NCBI RefSeq assembly: GCF_030812995.1
Contig: NZ_JAUSTT010000001.1
Location: 308,085-372,084, forward strand
Direction: 5' to 3'
Length of the DNA: 64,000 nucleotides
DNA from: Bacillus chungangensis
GTDB lineage: Bacteria; Bacillota; Bacilli; Bacillales; Bacillaceae_C
Translations under genes and position numbers: made by a program
Notes under the pieces: model-generated
What the model was told of the DNA's origin: nothing
What the model saw: only the letters and a program-made list of their open reading frames with translations
Database searches by the model: none
Shown here: piece after piece, positions 55,825 through 64,000 of the stretch
Position numbering within the stretch: position 1 is the first letter of the stretch
Layout of the letters: the number at the start of each line of letters is the position of its first letter

Positions 55825-55859
55825 GAATAGTTATACAAAATTATTTATTTTTAATCAAA
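55825..55859 (-). promoter_or_regulatory. argGH promoter with ARG-box-like operator
   Basis: Minus strand: TTGATT (55854-55859), a 17-nt spacer, TATAAC (55831-55836). TGTATAACTATTCA (55825-55838) overlaps the -10 and resembles the 18-bp ARG box core (TGAATAAAAATTCA-like, read on the other strand as TGAATAGTTATACA). A weaker copy, TGAACGTATCATTCA, lies downstream at about 55787-55801. The AhrC/ArgR repressor is the expected regulator. Confidence 0.6.
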
Positions 55860-55910
55860 ATAGATTGTTTAAAGGATATCAAGGAATGGATCATATTTCA
55901 ATACTTATTC

Positions 55911-56432
55911 TTAAAATTGTATAAAATCTTTTTGGATTTCTCTCATGACATGTCCTAATTCAGGCAATATCAATCGATTCATTGCTAGCCGTACTGCTCC
56001 CGTTGATCCTGGCATAGCAAAAATAACTTTTTGCTTATATGTACCTGCTGCTGCTCTGGAAAGCATCGCTGCTGAGCCGATATCCTCCTGATAACTAATC
56101 ATTCGAAATAATTCGCCAAAACCTACGATTTCTTTTTCAAAAAGTGGCTGTACTGTTTCAATCGTCACATCTCTTGCGGCAACTCCAGTTCCGCCGTTCA
56201 AAAGAATAACGCTTACATTCTCTTCGTCAATGACACCCTCAATTTCACGGAGAATTTCTGTTTTTGTATCAGACACTATTTCGTAACGTACAACTTGATG
56301 GCCAGCTTCTTTTAGAAGCTCTTTTATTAATTTTCCACTAGTATCAGTATAATCGGTTCTTGTATCGCTTATCGTAAATACAGCACAGCCAACTATTTGC
56401 GGCGCTGCATTTTTATGCTCATAAACACTCAT
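55911..56432 (-). CDS. moaB: MoaB/MogA-type molybdenum cofactor biosynthesis protein
   Basis: 173 aa MoCF-domain protein. Motifs: CAVFTISDTRTDYTDTSGKLI at the N-terminus, SVILLNGGTGVAARDVTIE, FGELFRMISYQEDIGSAAMLSRA, and FAMPGSTGAVRLAMNRLILPEL. Proteins of this family bind molybdopterin and, in the MogA type, adenylylate it. The start overlaps the stop of the EcsC-like gene (ATGA). No other molybdenum cofactor genes are in the window. Confidence 0.93.
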   Translation of the reverse strand: MSVYEHKNAAPQIVGCAVFTISDTRTDYTDTSGKLIKELLKEAGHQVVRYEIVSDTKTEILREIEGVIDEENVSVILLNGGTGVAARDVTIETVQPLFEKEIVGFGELFRMISYQEDIGSAAMLSRAAAGTYKQKVIFAMPGSTGAVRLAMNRLILPELGHVMREIQKDFIQF

Positions 56433-57274
56433 GATTCTCCTCCTTTTTTATCTAATAAATATCGAAATTGATAATACTTTGCAGCTAAATCAGTAACCCT
56501 TTTCGTCATACGGAAATTTATCATACTGCCAATCGTCATCGAAATAAGTGGCAGCGAGGTTGATTTTTTTTGTTTAATACTTAGAATGAGGCATAGTTTA
56601 CCTAATTGTTTTAATATTTCCTCTACATATATTGGCTGTATGAATGCTTCATTTCCTTCATAAAAATAGATTTGTGTTTCTCGCTCAGTGTCTGCTAATA
56701 GTTCTTGCCATCCATCATAAAGGAAGCGTTTGGGAAGTGTGCTAAGACGAAATAGTTTTAAGGATGCCATCATTTCAGACGGTTTTTGAACATCATATCC
56801 ATAAGTCATTGCAATTAATTGAATGACTCGCATTTGGATGACTGCTAAAACTAGTGAATCAGAGAGAATCGCGAGTGGCTTGCCAGTTCCCGTTATCCCA
56901 CCTTGGATAAAAGCGTACAACCGATGCTTAGAAGCATGCTGATCACAAAGATAATGCAACTGATCAAGTGATAAGTGCTTCATATCGGTCAGGTTTGTTA
57001 TTGTATGATCAAATATTCTCCCTGACTGTATAATTTGTTCTCTAGCCTCTAATTGAAAACTGCTGCTCTGCAAAAAAGAATGCATATAAAAAATGGTACT
57101 GTTGCATGTAGCAAGAAAACGATCCTGTACTTCTTGGGGCAAAAGTGCAAACGATTGCTGAATCCATCTTGAATAAGAAGTGTGGTCAATACTTCCTTCT
57201 TTGAACTCTTTCAATGTTTGCTCCCATTTAAGAAGCTCATTCCAAAATCTTTCATCCTGTTCAGTCCATTTCAT
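56429..57274 (-). CDS. EcsC-family protein
   Basis: 281 aa. The EcsC signature is visible as FIQGGITGTGKPLAILSDSLVLAVIQMRVIQLIAMTYGYD (in two parts around residues 130-170), and later LPLISMTIGSMINFRMTKRVTDLAAKYYQFRYLLDK. EcsC proteins have no established function; the hydrophobic central segment may associate with membrane. Start at 57274 (MKWTEQDERFW), with GAGGAGGG 6 nt upstream. Coupled to moaB. Confidence 0.85.
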   Translation of the reverse strand: MKWTEQDERFWNELLKWEQTLKEFKEGSIDHTSYSRWIQQSFALLPQEVQDRFLATCNSTIFYMHSFLQSSSFQLEAREQIIQSGRIFDHTITNLTDMKHLSLDQLHYLCDQHASKHRLYAFIQGGITGTGKPLAILSDSLVLAVIQMRVIQLIAMTYGYDVQKPSEMMASLKLFRLSTLPKRFLYDGWQELLADTERETQIYFYEGNEAFIQPIYVEEILKQLGKLCLILSIKQKKSTSLPLISMTIGSMINFRMTKRVTDLAAKYYQFRYLLDKKGGES

Positions 57275-57317
57275 TGTTAACCCTCCTCTATTAATATTTT
57301 TTGCATTATCTAGGTGC

Positions 57318-57365
57318 AAAAAAAAGCAAAACCTTTTGATTGTATCGTCGGTTTTGCTTTTTTTC
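57318..57365 (-). terminator. Terminator after ackA
   Basis: Minus strand: AGCAAAACC, loop, GGTTTTGCT, TTTTTTTG. A T-run on the plus strand too makes it symmetrical. Confidence 0.85.
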
Positions 57366-57374
57366 TTTATGCCT

Positions 57375-58562
57375 TTAGCTTATCAATTCCATTACGTCTC
57401 GTGCAATCATTACTTCTTCATTTGTCGGAATAACCATTACCTTTACAGGTGAATGAGGATAATGAATAAATACCTCTTCGCCACATTTTTCATTTAAGAT
57501 AGGATCCCAATATATCCCCATAAATTCAAGGCCTTTTAAGACACGAGAACGAATAGCTGAACTGTTTTCTCCTATTCCTGCAGTAAAGATGATTCCATCT
57601 AATCCTTTCATTCTCGCTGCATAAGAGCCTATATATTTATGAATGCGACTTGCAAATACTTCAAGCGCTAATTCAGCACGTTCATTTCCTTTGGCAGCTT
57701 CGGTTTCAATATCACGCAAATCACTTGATAATCCTGAAACACCAAGCATACCGGATTTTTTGTTAAGCACTTCCAGGACCTCATCCGCGGTTTTATTCGT
57801 TTTCTCCATAATAAAAGGAATTAATGCAGGATCAATATTACCAGAACGCGTACCCATCGTTACACCCGCTAATGGAGTAAATCCCATCGATGTATCGATT
57901 GATTTCCCACCTTCGATGGCCGCTATACTAGCGCCATTTCCAAGATGGCAGGATATTAAGCGCAAATGCTCTAATGGACGTTCGAGCATTTCCGCTGCAC
58001 GCATAGAGACATATTTATGTGATGTGCCATGAAATCCATATTTTCGGATTCCATAGTCTTTATAATAATGGTATGGCAAGCTATATAAATATGAGCTTTC
58101 CGGCATTGTTTGATGAAATGCAGTATCAAAAACAGCAACTGCTGGTACATTAGGAAGCAGCCTCTTAAAGGCTTTGACTCCAGTTATATTAGCTGGATTA
58201 TGTAGCGGTGCCAAATCTGTAAGCTTTTCGATATCTGCTAACACTTTGTCATCAATAAGAACTGAGTGAGAAAAAGTTTCGCCTCCATGAACGATGCGAT
58301 GTCCAATCCCATGAATTTCTTTTAAATCTTTAATGATACCCATATTCGTTAATGTATCAAACAAGATCTGCACCGCTGCTTCATGATTCTCAATAACTGT
58401 TGTTTGCGTATGTTTCATGCCATCTACTACTATCGTTACGATCGAATCATTTAAACCTATTCGCTCAATGTTTCCTTTCGTAATGATTTCCTCTTCAGGC
58501 ATTTTAATAAATTGAAACTTTAAAGATGAACTACCTGCATTAATTGCGAGAATGTTTGACAT
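57375..58562 (-). CDS. ackA: Acetate kinase
   Basis: 395 aa. Makes ATP from acetyl phosphate in overflow metabolism. ASKHA fold: [16 protein letters not shown] at the N-terminus, [14 protein letters not shown] (substrate Arg91), [10 protein letters not shown] (catalytic Asp), [67 protein letters not shown]. In B. subtilis CcpA activates it; I could not find a convincing cre site in the 255 bp upstream. Confidence 0.98.
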   Translation of the reverse strand: MSNILAINAGSSSLKFQFIKMPEEEIITKGNIERIGLNDSIVTIVVDGMKHTQTTVIENHEAAVQILFDTLTNMGIIKDLKEIHGIGHRIVHGGETFSHSVLIDDKVLADIEKLTDLAPLHNPANITGVKAFKRLLPNVPAVAVFDTAFHQTMPESSYLYSLPYHYYKDYGIRKYGFHGTSHKYVSMRAAEMLERPLEHLRLISCHLGNGASIAAIEGGKSIDTSMGFTPLAGVTMGTRSGNIDPALIPFIMEKTNKTADEVLEVLNKKSGMLGVSGLSSDLRDIETEAAKGNERAELALEVFASRIHKYIGSYAARMKGLDGIIFTAGIGENSSAIRSRVLKGLEFMGIYWDPILNEKCGEEVFIHYPHSPVKVMVIPTNEEVMIARDVMELIS

Positions 58563-58817
58563 GATGTTTTTAGTGTCATCCTTTCAACTATTGATGTTTT
58601 CTTTCTTAGACAATTCAACATATGTGTTCAAAAAGTCTCTGTTTTCACAGCGGCACTCTTATTTTAGTTTTGAAAGTCAGCTAGTTTTTCCATATGGATG
58701 ATAGGTTTTATTTCCCCAATCTTTCGCACATACACTAGTTAGAAAAACTTTGCTTCTTCCAGTCTCCATTTAAACATTGAATAGATCAGATATCAAGTAG
58801 CATTTTACGAACATTTT

Positions 58818-59807
58818 TCAACTTTTATTTTCCTGAAGCCAAACATCGACTTGTGCAAAAATTCGCATCATTGCTTCTTTATTCGAAAGCTTCGGCAAAT
58901 CAGCTAATAATACTTGCTTTGGAGGCTTTAACCCCTGCTGTTTTTTTTGTATGATGAAAATGCTTTTGCCTGAAGCTTCGTTTTTAAACAAAGCTTTTGG
59001 CAGCTGCATAATGCCTTGAATATAAACTTCTTGCTTTAAAAAATCATGGAGCTTCTTACTCTCATCCTCATGAAAAAGATTGTTAGGGATAAGAAAAAAC
59101 AAATATCCGCCAGGCTTCGTATGCTTTATACTTTGCTCAATTAATAAATGATGGGCAAATGCCTGTCCGCTCTCCCTATTAAGTTGATATGTAGCTGCAT
59201 TTATTTGGTTTGGATAGTAGCCGATTGGAAGATCACAAACGATGACATCGACAGGATCAATCATTAATAATGCAAGTGAGTCTTGGCAAAATAAGGTGAC
59301 TTCTTTTTTTTGCAAATTTGCCCCTGTATAGGCAAGCTTGATTAGCACATCATCTACGTCAACACCATAAGCTTGAATATTGCTGTGATGGAACTGATGC
59401 ATCAATGTCATAAGCAGGTTGCCAGTTCCGACCGCAGGATCAAGTATCGTAAATTGCTTCGTGTTTTGCAGAAACTTTTCTACTAAATAACTAATGATCA
59501 TTCCAATAGAGTCAGGGGTCATTTGATGATTTGCTTGGACTGTCTCTTTCATTCCTTTAATCAACGCAAGCTGCCATGCTTGTCTAATCTGCTCACTTGT
59601 AAACTTACCAAGCGCTGCAGTTTCATATTTTTTTTGCAGTCGTTTCTTTGTCCATTCACTCAGTTCATCCTGAAGGATCGTTTCCTGAAAAAGATTTTCG
59701 CCAGTTTCTACAAGCGCTTCTAAAAATGAACAATTTATTGATTCTTGTATCATTGCTGCAGTTTCATCTAACATATAAAATAACGTTTCAACTGGGGTTT
59801 GCTGCAT
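58818..59807 (-). CDS. ytxK: Class I SAM-dependent DNA methyltransferase-like protein YtxK
   Basis: 329 aa. N-terminal helical domain (~1-95), then an N6-adenine-methylase-like Rossmann fold: TPDSIGMIISYLVEKFL (as in type I HsdM), SAM motif LDPAVGTGNLLMTLMHQF, YGVDVDDVLIKLA, and motif IV CDLPIGYYP. Motif IV has Asp-Leu-Pro in place of the NPP[YF] of true DNA N6-methylases. Target unknown. SD AGAGGTG. In B. subtilis it is next to ackA, and both are on this strand here as well. Confidence 0.9.
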   Translation of the reverse strand: MQQTPVETLFYMLDETAAMIQESINCSFLEALVETGENLFQETILQDELSEWTKKRLQKKYETAALGKFTSEQIRQAWQLALIKGMKETVQANHQMTPDSIGMIISYLVEKFLQNTKQFTILDPAVGTGNLLMTLMHQFHHSNIQAYGVDVDDVLIKLAYTGANLQKKEVTLFCQDSLALLMIDPVDVIVCDLPIGYYPNQINAATYQLNRESGQAFAHHLLIEQSIKHTKPGGYLFFLIPNNLFHEDESKKLHDFLKQEVYIQGIMQLPKALFKNEASGKSIFIIQKKQQGLKPPKQVLLADLPKLSNKEAMMRIFAQVDVWLQENKS

Positions 59808-59924
59808 ATATTACACCTCTATATTCTCTATCATTTCCTTACAATCCATTTCGTATAACTTTATTGTAGCTTGGTTTTTAAAAGGGAACAAGGAATTATC
59901 CTTTTCTGATTGAATCTACAACAA

Positions 59925-59955
59925 CAAAAAAAAGCCCGTTATAAGAAACGGACTT
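59925..59955 (-). terminator. Terminator after ytfJ
   Basis: Minus strand: AGTCCGTT, TCTTAT, AACGGGCT, TTTTTTTTG. Confidence 0.88.
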
Positions 59956-59967
59956 CATTAGATTTTT

Positions 59968-60426
59968 TTATAAATTAAGATCGTTTTTGGCACATGTCTC
60001 GCCATTTGTTGCGTTCTTTTTTATTATTTCTTGAAGTTTGTCGACAACTCCAGGAGCCATGTCCATTATTTTTTCTAAAAGGTGCGTATTTTGATCTAAA
60101 TGAAGCATTTTTACGCCGCTGTTATTTACAATTAAAAATGCAATTGGCGTAATAGATACACCGCCGCCGCTTCCACCGCCAAACGGATTTTCCAATTTCC
60201 CATTCGACTGCGTTTGCGCTTGACCATTTTGTTTTTTCTGTTCCTTACCATCAATTGAAAACTCACTTCCGCCCGCAGCAAAACCAAATCCCACTCTGGA
60301 AACAGTTAAAATAACACTTCCATCAGGCGTTTCGACTGGATCGCCAATAATCGTATTGACATCAATCATTTCTTTTATGTTTTCCATTGCTGTTGACATC
60401 AGACCTTTGATTGGATGTTCAGACAT
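59968..60426 (-). CDS. ytfJ: GerW-family sporulation protein YtfJ
   Basis: 152 aa. The GerW pattern is MSTAMENIKEMIDVNTIIGDPVE, VSRVGFGFAAGGSEF, then a Gly-rich stretch GGGSGGGVSITPIAFLIV and the ending DMAPGVVDKLQEII. In B. subtilis it is a forespore-made protein needed for full germination response. Its start overlaps the end of ytfI by 8 bp, with AGGGAGG upstream, so the two are co-translated. Confidence 0.94.
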   Translation of the reverse strand: MSEHPIKGLMSTAMENIKEMIDVNTIIGDPVETPDGSVILTVSRVGFGFAAGGSEFSIDGKEQKKQNGQAQTQSNGKLENPFGGGSGGGVSITPIAFLIVNNSGVKMLHLDQNTHLLEKIMDMAPGVVDKLQEIIKKNATNGETCAKNDLNL

Positions 60427-61102
60427 GTTGATTCCTCCCTATTTTCTCGTCTCTTTTCGTATCGCTAACGGTTGCTAGTCGGAAACCTTTCCAATATTTC
60501 AGTATTTTAAATCCTGCAAGAATAGCATTCCCTGCTCTAACTTCAAACATACATAAAAAACGGGTCTGCGTAACAGGATGCTGGAAAGATGGAATTAAAG
60601 AAACATCGGGACGAATCATCAATTTCATATAACGGCTTATCATGGCTATCGTCAGCCCCTTGGCTGCCCAGCAAATACCGATTAGTTGCGCTGTCTTATC
60701 TGCCTCTTTTAATCCAATTTTTGAATGCCATTCGAAGTGCTGCACCTTCACTGTTTTTAAAAACTTTTTAATGATCATGGAGAGATGAACAATATTTTCC
60801 AAAAACTTTTTCGTCTCTGCTATTCGTTGGCGAATATCCGGCCATGTCCATTTTTTTACCTGTTGTGAGTTTCGTACTCCTTTACTGCGTTCCTCGTATA
60901 CGATTGCAAAATCTTCTTTGTCTATTTTTATTACAGGGACCTCATAGTTATACCGAACCAAGCCGCGCAACGCCCTTATTTTTAGCTGAAAGCGATCATC
61001 GTCTTGTAAATGGGCGAAGTCAATAGTAATTGAAATGTTAGTAAATATAAGAAGAATAAAGATAAAGAGGATGATCAAGAAAATGATGACAATTGTTGTC
61101 AT
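60419..61102 (-). CDS. ytfI: DUF2953 membrane-anchored protein YtfI
   Basis: About 227 aa. An N-terminal membrane segment (TTIVIIFLIILFIFILLIFTN) is followed by an extracytoplasmic or cytoplasmic beta-rich domain with DUF2953 features (LQDDDRFQLKIRALRGLVRYNYEVP, HFEWHSKIGLKEADKTAQLIGICWAAKG). Function unknown; in B. subtilis it accompanies ytfJ in sporulation. Start ATG at 61102; a TTG at 61114 is possible, and neither has a strong SD. Confidence 0.88.
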   Translation of the reverse strand: MTTIVIIFLIILFIFILLIFTNISITIDFAHLQDDDRFQLKIRALRGLVRYNYEVPVIKIDKEDFAIVYEERSKGVRNSQQVKKWTWPDIRQRIAETKKFLENIVHLSMIIKKFLKTVKVQHFEWHSKIGLKEADKTAQLIGICWAAKGLTIAMISRYMKLMIRPDVSLIPSFQHPVTQTRFLCMFEVRAGNAILAGFKILKYWKGFRLATVSDTKRDEKIGRNQHV

Positions 61103-61145
61103 TTTTGCCCACAACCTTTCAATTAGCCATTATCGGCGAAAAATA

Positions 61146-61183
61146 AAAAAACTAAACCTGCTATCTTTAGCAGGTTCAGTTTT
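61146..61183 (-). terminator. Terminator after yteJ
   Basis: Minus strand: AAAACTGAACCTGCTA...TAGCAGGTTTAGTTTTTTTA. Strong stem and U-run just after the yteJ stop. Confidence 0.9.
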
Positions 61184-61190
61184 AAAAATG

Positions 61191-61787
61191 TTAAGTTGCA
61201 GGCTGCATTTGTCGTTTTAAAGCAATCTGTTGACTAGATCGTTCATGAATCACAGTTGTATCTGCCAACAAGTCATGGATGCCTTGCTTTTTCGGAACGA
61301 AAGCAACAACGATATATAAAAGATTAAAAAATGTGGACGATATATATCTTCCAAACAACTCCCGGAAAATAACCGTTCCCCATGTCAATTTCTCCTCTTT
61401 TATGGAAACAACTTTAAGGCCAAAGATCATTTTACCAACTGTTTGCCCCATCAGTTTTGTCATTAGCACAAAATAAAGATAAAAGACGACCGCATGTGTA
61501 ATTGTAATTGTCGAAAAGAAGGCAGTATCTCCTAATGGAATATCGAATATGCGAAAAACTGGATTGATAAGTAAACGCATCACACTTCCAATCATTAACA
61601 AATCAATTAGATATGCCCAAAAACGCATCCAAAAACCAGCCACTGATACATATTTTTCCTTTTCATGCCTATCAGTTTTGTTAAAAACAGCTTCCTTATC
61701 GCTTACTCTTAGATCTTCTTGTTCCTTTGTGACTAAATGTTCTTCATTATTATCACTTATAGGCTGTGCTTGCTGATCATTATCCAT
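61191..61787 (-). CDS. yteJ: RDD-family membrane protein YteJ
   Basis: 198 aa with an acidic soluble N-terminus (~1-55) and an RDD domain containing three membrane segments: VAGFWMRFWAYLIDLLMIGSVM, ITITHAVVFYLYFVLMTKLMGQTVGKMIFGLKVV, and the last near FNLLYIVVAFVP. The RDD-type Arg and Asp residues (RFWAYLIDLL) are present. Start at 61787 with GGAGGG. In B. subtilis YteJ acts with SppA in lantibiotic resistance; the same operon is kept here (sppA ends 14 bp before). Confidence 0.92.
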   Translation of the reverse strand: MDNDQQAQPISDNNEEHLVTKEQEDLRVSDKEAVFNKTDRHEKEKYVSVAGFWMRFWAYLIDLLMIGSVMRLLINPVFRIFDIPLGDTAFFSTITITHAVVFYLYFVLMTKLMGQTVGKMIFGLKVVSIKEEKLTWGTVIFRELFGRYISSTFFNLLYIVVAFVPKKQGIHDLLADTTVIHERSSQQIALKRQMQPAT

Positions 61788-61801
61788 GTGATTCCCTCCT
61801 A

Positions 61802-62800
61802 TCATTCCGCATATAAATACATCAACCTTGGGGAATTAGGCTGTGTCAGCATTTTAAACGCACCAAACATTTCCCCTTCCTTCCCAGTTATTTTTTGCAT
61901 CGCTGTTCCAAATAAGGAAGGAAAACCACTATATGCCCCATACCTGACAACGGAAGCACCATCTAATGAATAATCCGCACGGATCGCTTCAATGACTTCC
62001 TCTAAGTAGCCAAAGTCATCAATAAGATCCAGTTCCTTTGCTTGACGTCCATCGTAGATACGCCCATCTGCTATTTCCCGTACTCTTTCTTCTGGCATGT
62101 TTCTTCCTTCAGCAATCACTTTGACAAATCCATTAAATGAATTATCAAGCATTGATTTCATAATATTTCTTTCTGCTTCTGTCATTTCTCGCGTTTGACT
62201 CATAATATCTTTATATTCTCCACTTTTTATAGTGACGAAATCAACTCCAAGTTTCTTCGCTAATTCTCCATAATTGGTTCCTTGCATAATGACGCCGAGC
62301 GAACCAGTCATCGTTTCTGGGCTGGCAAAAATTTTATCGGCTGGTGCGGAAACATAATAGCCGCCAGATGCCGCTATACCACCCATCGAAACATAGACAG
62401 GTTTTTTCGTTTCTTCTTGTATTTGCACGATTTTCCGATGGATTTCTGCCGATTCCACTACGCCGCCCCCAGGAGTGTTGACACGTAAAATAATCGCTTT
62501 TGTCGCGTTATCATCTTTCGCATGATTAAGCTGCTCCATAAAAAGTTTATGGTTATAGCCGCCGCTACTCCAGATTGAAGTGACATCCCCGTTGTCTTGA
62601 ATAACACCATCTAAGTCAATGATGGCGATTTTTTTCGTTACGCTTCCTTCTTCAATTGTTTTTTCACTCCATTCCTCAAACGCATCTCCCCATAGTTTAG
62701 AGAAGTTAGTACTAAATGCCATCGATGCAAAATTGATGATAACGGAAAAAATAAATATGGTTCCTGCAATTAAAATTGCCCACCATCTCTTACTGTTCAA
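61802..62800 (-). CDS. sppA: Signal peptide peptidase SppA
   Basis: 332 aa S49 serine peptidase that degrades leftover signal peptides in the membrane. N-terminal anchor (AILIAGTIFIFSVIINFASM), then IIDLDGVIQDNG, NTPGGGVVESAEIHRKI, catalytic Ser in MGGIAASGGYYVS, GSLGVIMQGTNYGELAKKLG, and catalytic Lys in IKSGEYKDIMS. Start at the TTG at 62800 (LNSKRWW), with GGGAGG 9 nt upstream, matching B. subtilis MNAKRW; the TTG at 62827 is unsupported. Confidence 0.95.
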   Translation of the reverse strand: MNSKRWWAILIAGTIFIFSVIINFASMAFSTNFSKLWGDAFEEWSEKTIEEGSVTKKIAIIDLDGVIQDNGDVTSIWSSGGYNHKLFMEQLNHAKDDNATKAIILRVNTPGGGVVESAEIHRKIVQIQEETKKPVYVSMGGIAASGGYYVSAPADKIFASPETMTGSLGVIMQGTNYGELAKKLGVDFVTIKSGEYKDIMSQTREMTEAERNIMKSMLDNSFNGFVKVIAEGRNMPEERVREIADGRIYDGRQAKELDLIDDFGYLEEVIEAIRADYSLDGASVVRYGAYSGFPSLFGTAMQKITGKEGEMFGAFKMLTQPNSPRLMYLYAE

Positions 62801-63013
62801 GAGTAAAGACCTCCCTTTTCTAATCAATTCATAAAATATTACGATTTCATTTATTAAAAAGTTTCAATAAGTGATAGACTATCAATGTAACATCCAATCA
62901 TCAAGAAGACATACTCCTGCAAAACAACTGAAAAATAGGAGTATTATTAACACCTCTCCATCATAGCAAATTGTTGGCCATTCTAAAAATAAGATGGAAT
63001 AGAAAGGAGAAAA

Positions 63014-63817
63014 ATGATGGCAGATCGTCAACATGTATATCTTTTTTATCGTCAAGTTCCTGAATTAACAAAAAAAGCGACTGAGTTATCAGAGTTAGCA
63101 GAAAAAAATGGATTTAACATTGTAGAAAACCATCAAGAAGCAAATATTATTATTAGTATCGGTGGAGATGGAACATTTTTACAATCAGTAAGAAAAACTG
63201 GTTTTCGCAACGACTGCCTTTATGTAGGGCTTGCAACGAAAGAAAATCTTGGCATGTATTGTGATTTCCATATTGATGAAATTTCAGAAATGATTGCTGC
63301 CATGACAGATAAACATATAAAAGTTAGAAAATACCCTACGATAAAAGTGAATGTAGACGGAGAAGGTACTTTTTATTGTTTGAATGAGTTCAGCATTCGC
63401 TCCGGGATTATAAAAACTTTTGCATTGGACGTCTACATCGATGATTTGCATTTTGAAACTTTTTGTGGTGATGGTATGCTTATCGCTACACCAACTGGCA
63501 GTACTGCCTATAACAAATCTGTTAAAGGTGCAGTCGTTGACCCGTTGTTGCCTTGTTTGCAAGTAAGTGAAATTGCTTCCTTAAATAATAACCAATTTCG
63601 AACTTTAGATTCTTCCTTTATCCTTAGTGGGGACAGAAAGCTTATTTTTCATGTGATACAAGATGGTAATGACTATCCAACGATGGCGATGGATAATGAA
63701 GCATTAAGCATCCAGCATGTAAAAAAAGTGGAAGTACAGCTAAGTGGTGAAGTGATTAAAACAATAAAACTGAAAAACAATTCATTTTGGCATAAAGTGA
63801 AGCGATCCTTTTTATAA
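63014..63817 (+). CDS. nadK: NAD kinase (NadK2/PpnKB type)
   Basis: 267 aa. Phosphorylates NAD to NADP. GGDGT motif in IISIGGDGTFLQSVRKTG, NE motif LNEFSIRSG, and the signature GDGMLIATPTGSTAYNKSVKGAVVDP. SD AAAGGAG before ATGATG; the first ATG is used here, the second is possible. B. subtilis has two NAD kinases, and the one at this position (ytdI, beside sppA) is the PpnKB type. Divergent from sppA. Confidence 0.95.
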   Translation: MMADRQHVYLFYRQVPELTKKATELSELAEKNGFNIVENHQEANIIISIGGDGTFLQSVRKTGFRNDCLYVGLATKENLGMYCDFHIDEISEMIAAMTDKHIKVRKYPTIKVNVDGEGTFYCLNEFSIRSGIIKTFALDVYIDDLHFETFCGDGMLIATPTGSTAYNKSVKGAVVDPLLPCLQVSEIASLNNNQFRTLDSSFILSGDRKLIFHVIQDGNDYPTMAMDNEALSIQHVKKVEVQLSGEVIKTIKLKNNSFWHKVKRSFL

Positions 63818-63908
63818 CCTTATGAATTATTCAAGGCCTTGTAATGAAACAGAAGCTTATTTATCCCTAATACGATTCATTTTATGATAACGCTGACATT
63901 TTATACAT

Positions 63909-64000
63909 AGAGTAGAGTAACCTCTTTCGAGGTTACTCCCTCATCAAACCGTACGTGCCCTACTAAGGCATACGGCTTACCCATGTGTTACTTGTTATGA
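63909..64000 (-). mobile_element. Group II intron, 3' end (domains V and VI), continues beyond window
   Basis: Minus strand: domain V AGCCGTATGCC, UUAGUA tip, GGGCACGTACGGTTT (about 63945-63978), carrying the AGC catalytic triad. Domain VI follows, GATGAGGGAGTAACCTC, GAAA, GAGGTTACTCTACTC (about 63911-63945), with unpaired A near its 3' base. The intron end is then near 63909 (...CTACTCTAT). The reverse transcriptase gene and 5' end lie outside the window. It sits about 90 bp after nadK, outside any gene. Confidence 0.8.

Noticed and set aside
58563..58817. Possible cre (CcpA) site upstream of ackA
   Set aside because: The best candidates, such as CTGTGAAAACAGAG, lack the central CG required by the cre consensus.

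Overview
The window is 64 kb of chromosome from a low-GC, endospore-forming member of the Bacillaceae (Bacillus sensu lato). Four things support this. The gene order follows the Bacillus subtilis pheTS-to-nadK(ytdI) segment almost gene for gene. Several sporulation genes are present (sspI, ytvI, ytrH, ytrI, ytfJ/gerW). Regulation is Firmicute-type: T-boxes, an L20 leader, and sites resembling sigma-W, CcpN and ArgR targets. Most genes have strong AGGAGG-type ribosome binding sites, often with TTG, GTG or even ATT starts. No species is assigned. Gene names and family comparisons come from recall of B. subtilis proteins; no search was run.

Layout (most genes on the minus strand). 1-9 kb: partial pheT, pheS with a Phe T-box, the RNA methyltransferase ysgA, sspI, the M42 peptidase ysdC, a dimeric dUTPase, ysdB, ysdA, and infC-rpmI-rplT under an L20 leader. 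9-16.5 kb: thrS with a Thr T-box, ytxC, dnaI-dnaB (primosome loading), nrdR, speD. 16.8-25 kb: gapB (gluconeogenesis), coaE, mutM, polA, hflK-hflC, a MaoC-like hydratase. 25.6-30 kb: the TCA block citZ-icd-mdh, then ytwI. 30.7-38.9 kb: ytvI, fxsA, pyk, pfkA, accA, accD, malic enzyme ytsJ, a set linking lower glycolysis to malonyl-CoA synthesis. 39-48.5 kb: dnaE, ytrH-ytrI, nrnA, ytpI, ytoI, a small membrane protein, ytkL. 49-58.6 kb: an Xaa-Pro peptidase, ald, uspA, argG-argH, moaB with an EcsC-like gene, ackA. 58.8-64 kb: ytxK, ytfJ-ytfI, yteJ-sppA, nadK, and the 3' end of a group II intron running out of the window.

The core genes are ordinary; the interest lies between them. Two decayed IS200/IS605 insertions (in the icd-mdh gap and upstream of dnaE) have lost nearly all of tnpA and tnpB but keep a near-identical ~120-nt right-end segment of the kind that encodes TnpB guide (omega) RNA. 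A dispersed mosaic repeat of ~100-240 bp, with a fixed start and a fixed end, occurs at least four times plus degenerate copies; one copy is interrupted by a remnant of an IS3-type transposase gene. The accD and speD leaders contain nested inverted repeats that could be regulatory RNA. Compared with B. subtilis, phoPR, ytaF and tpx are missing from their usual places, and hflKC occupies the phoPR position.
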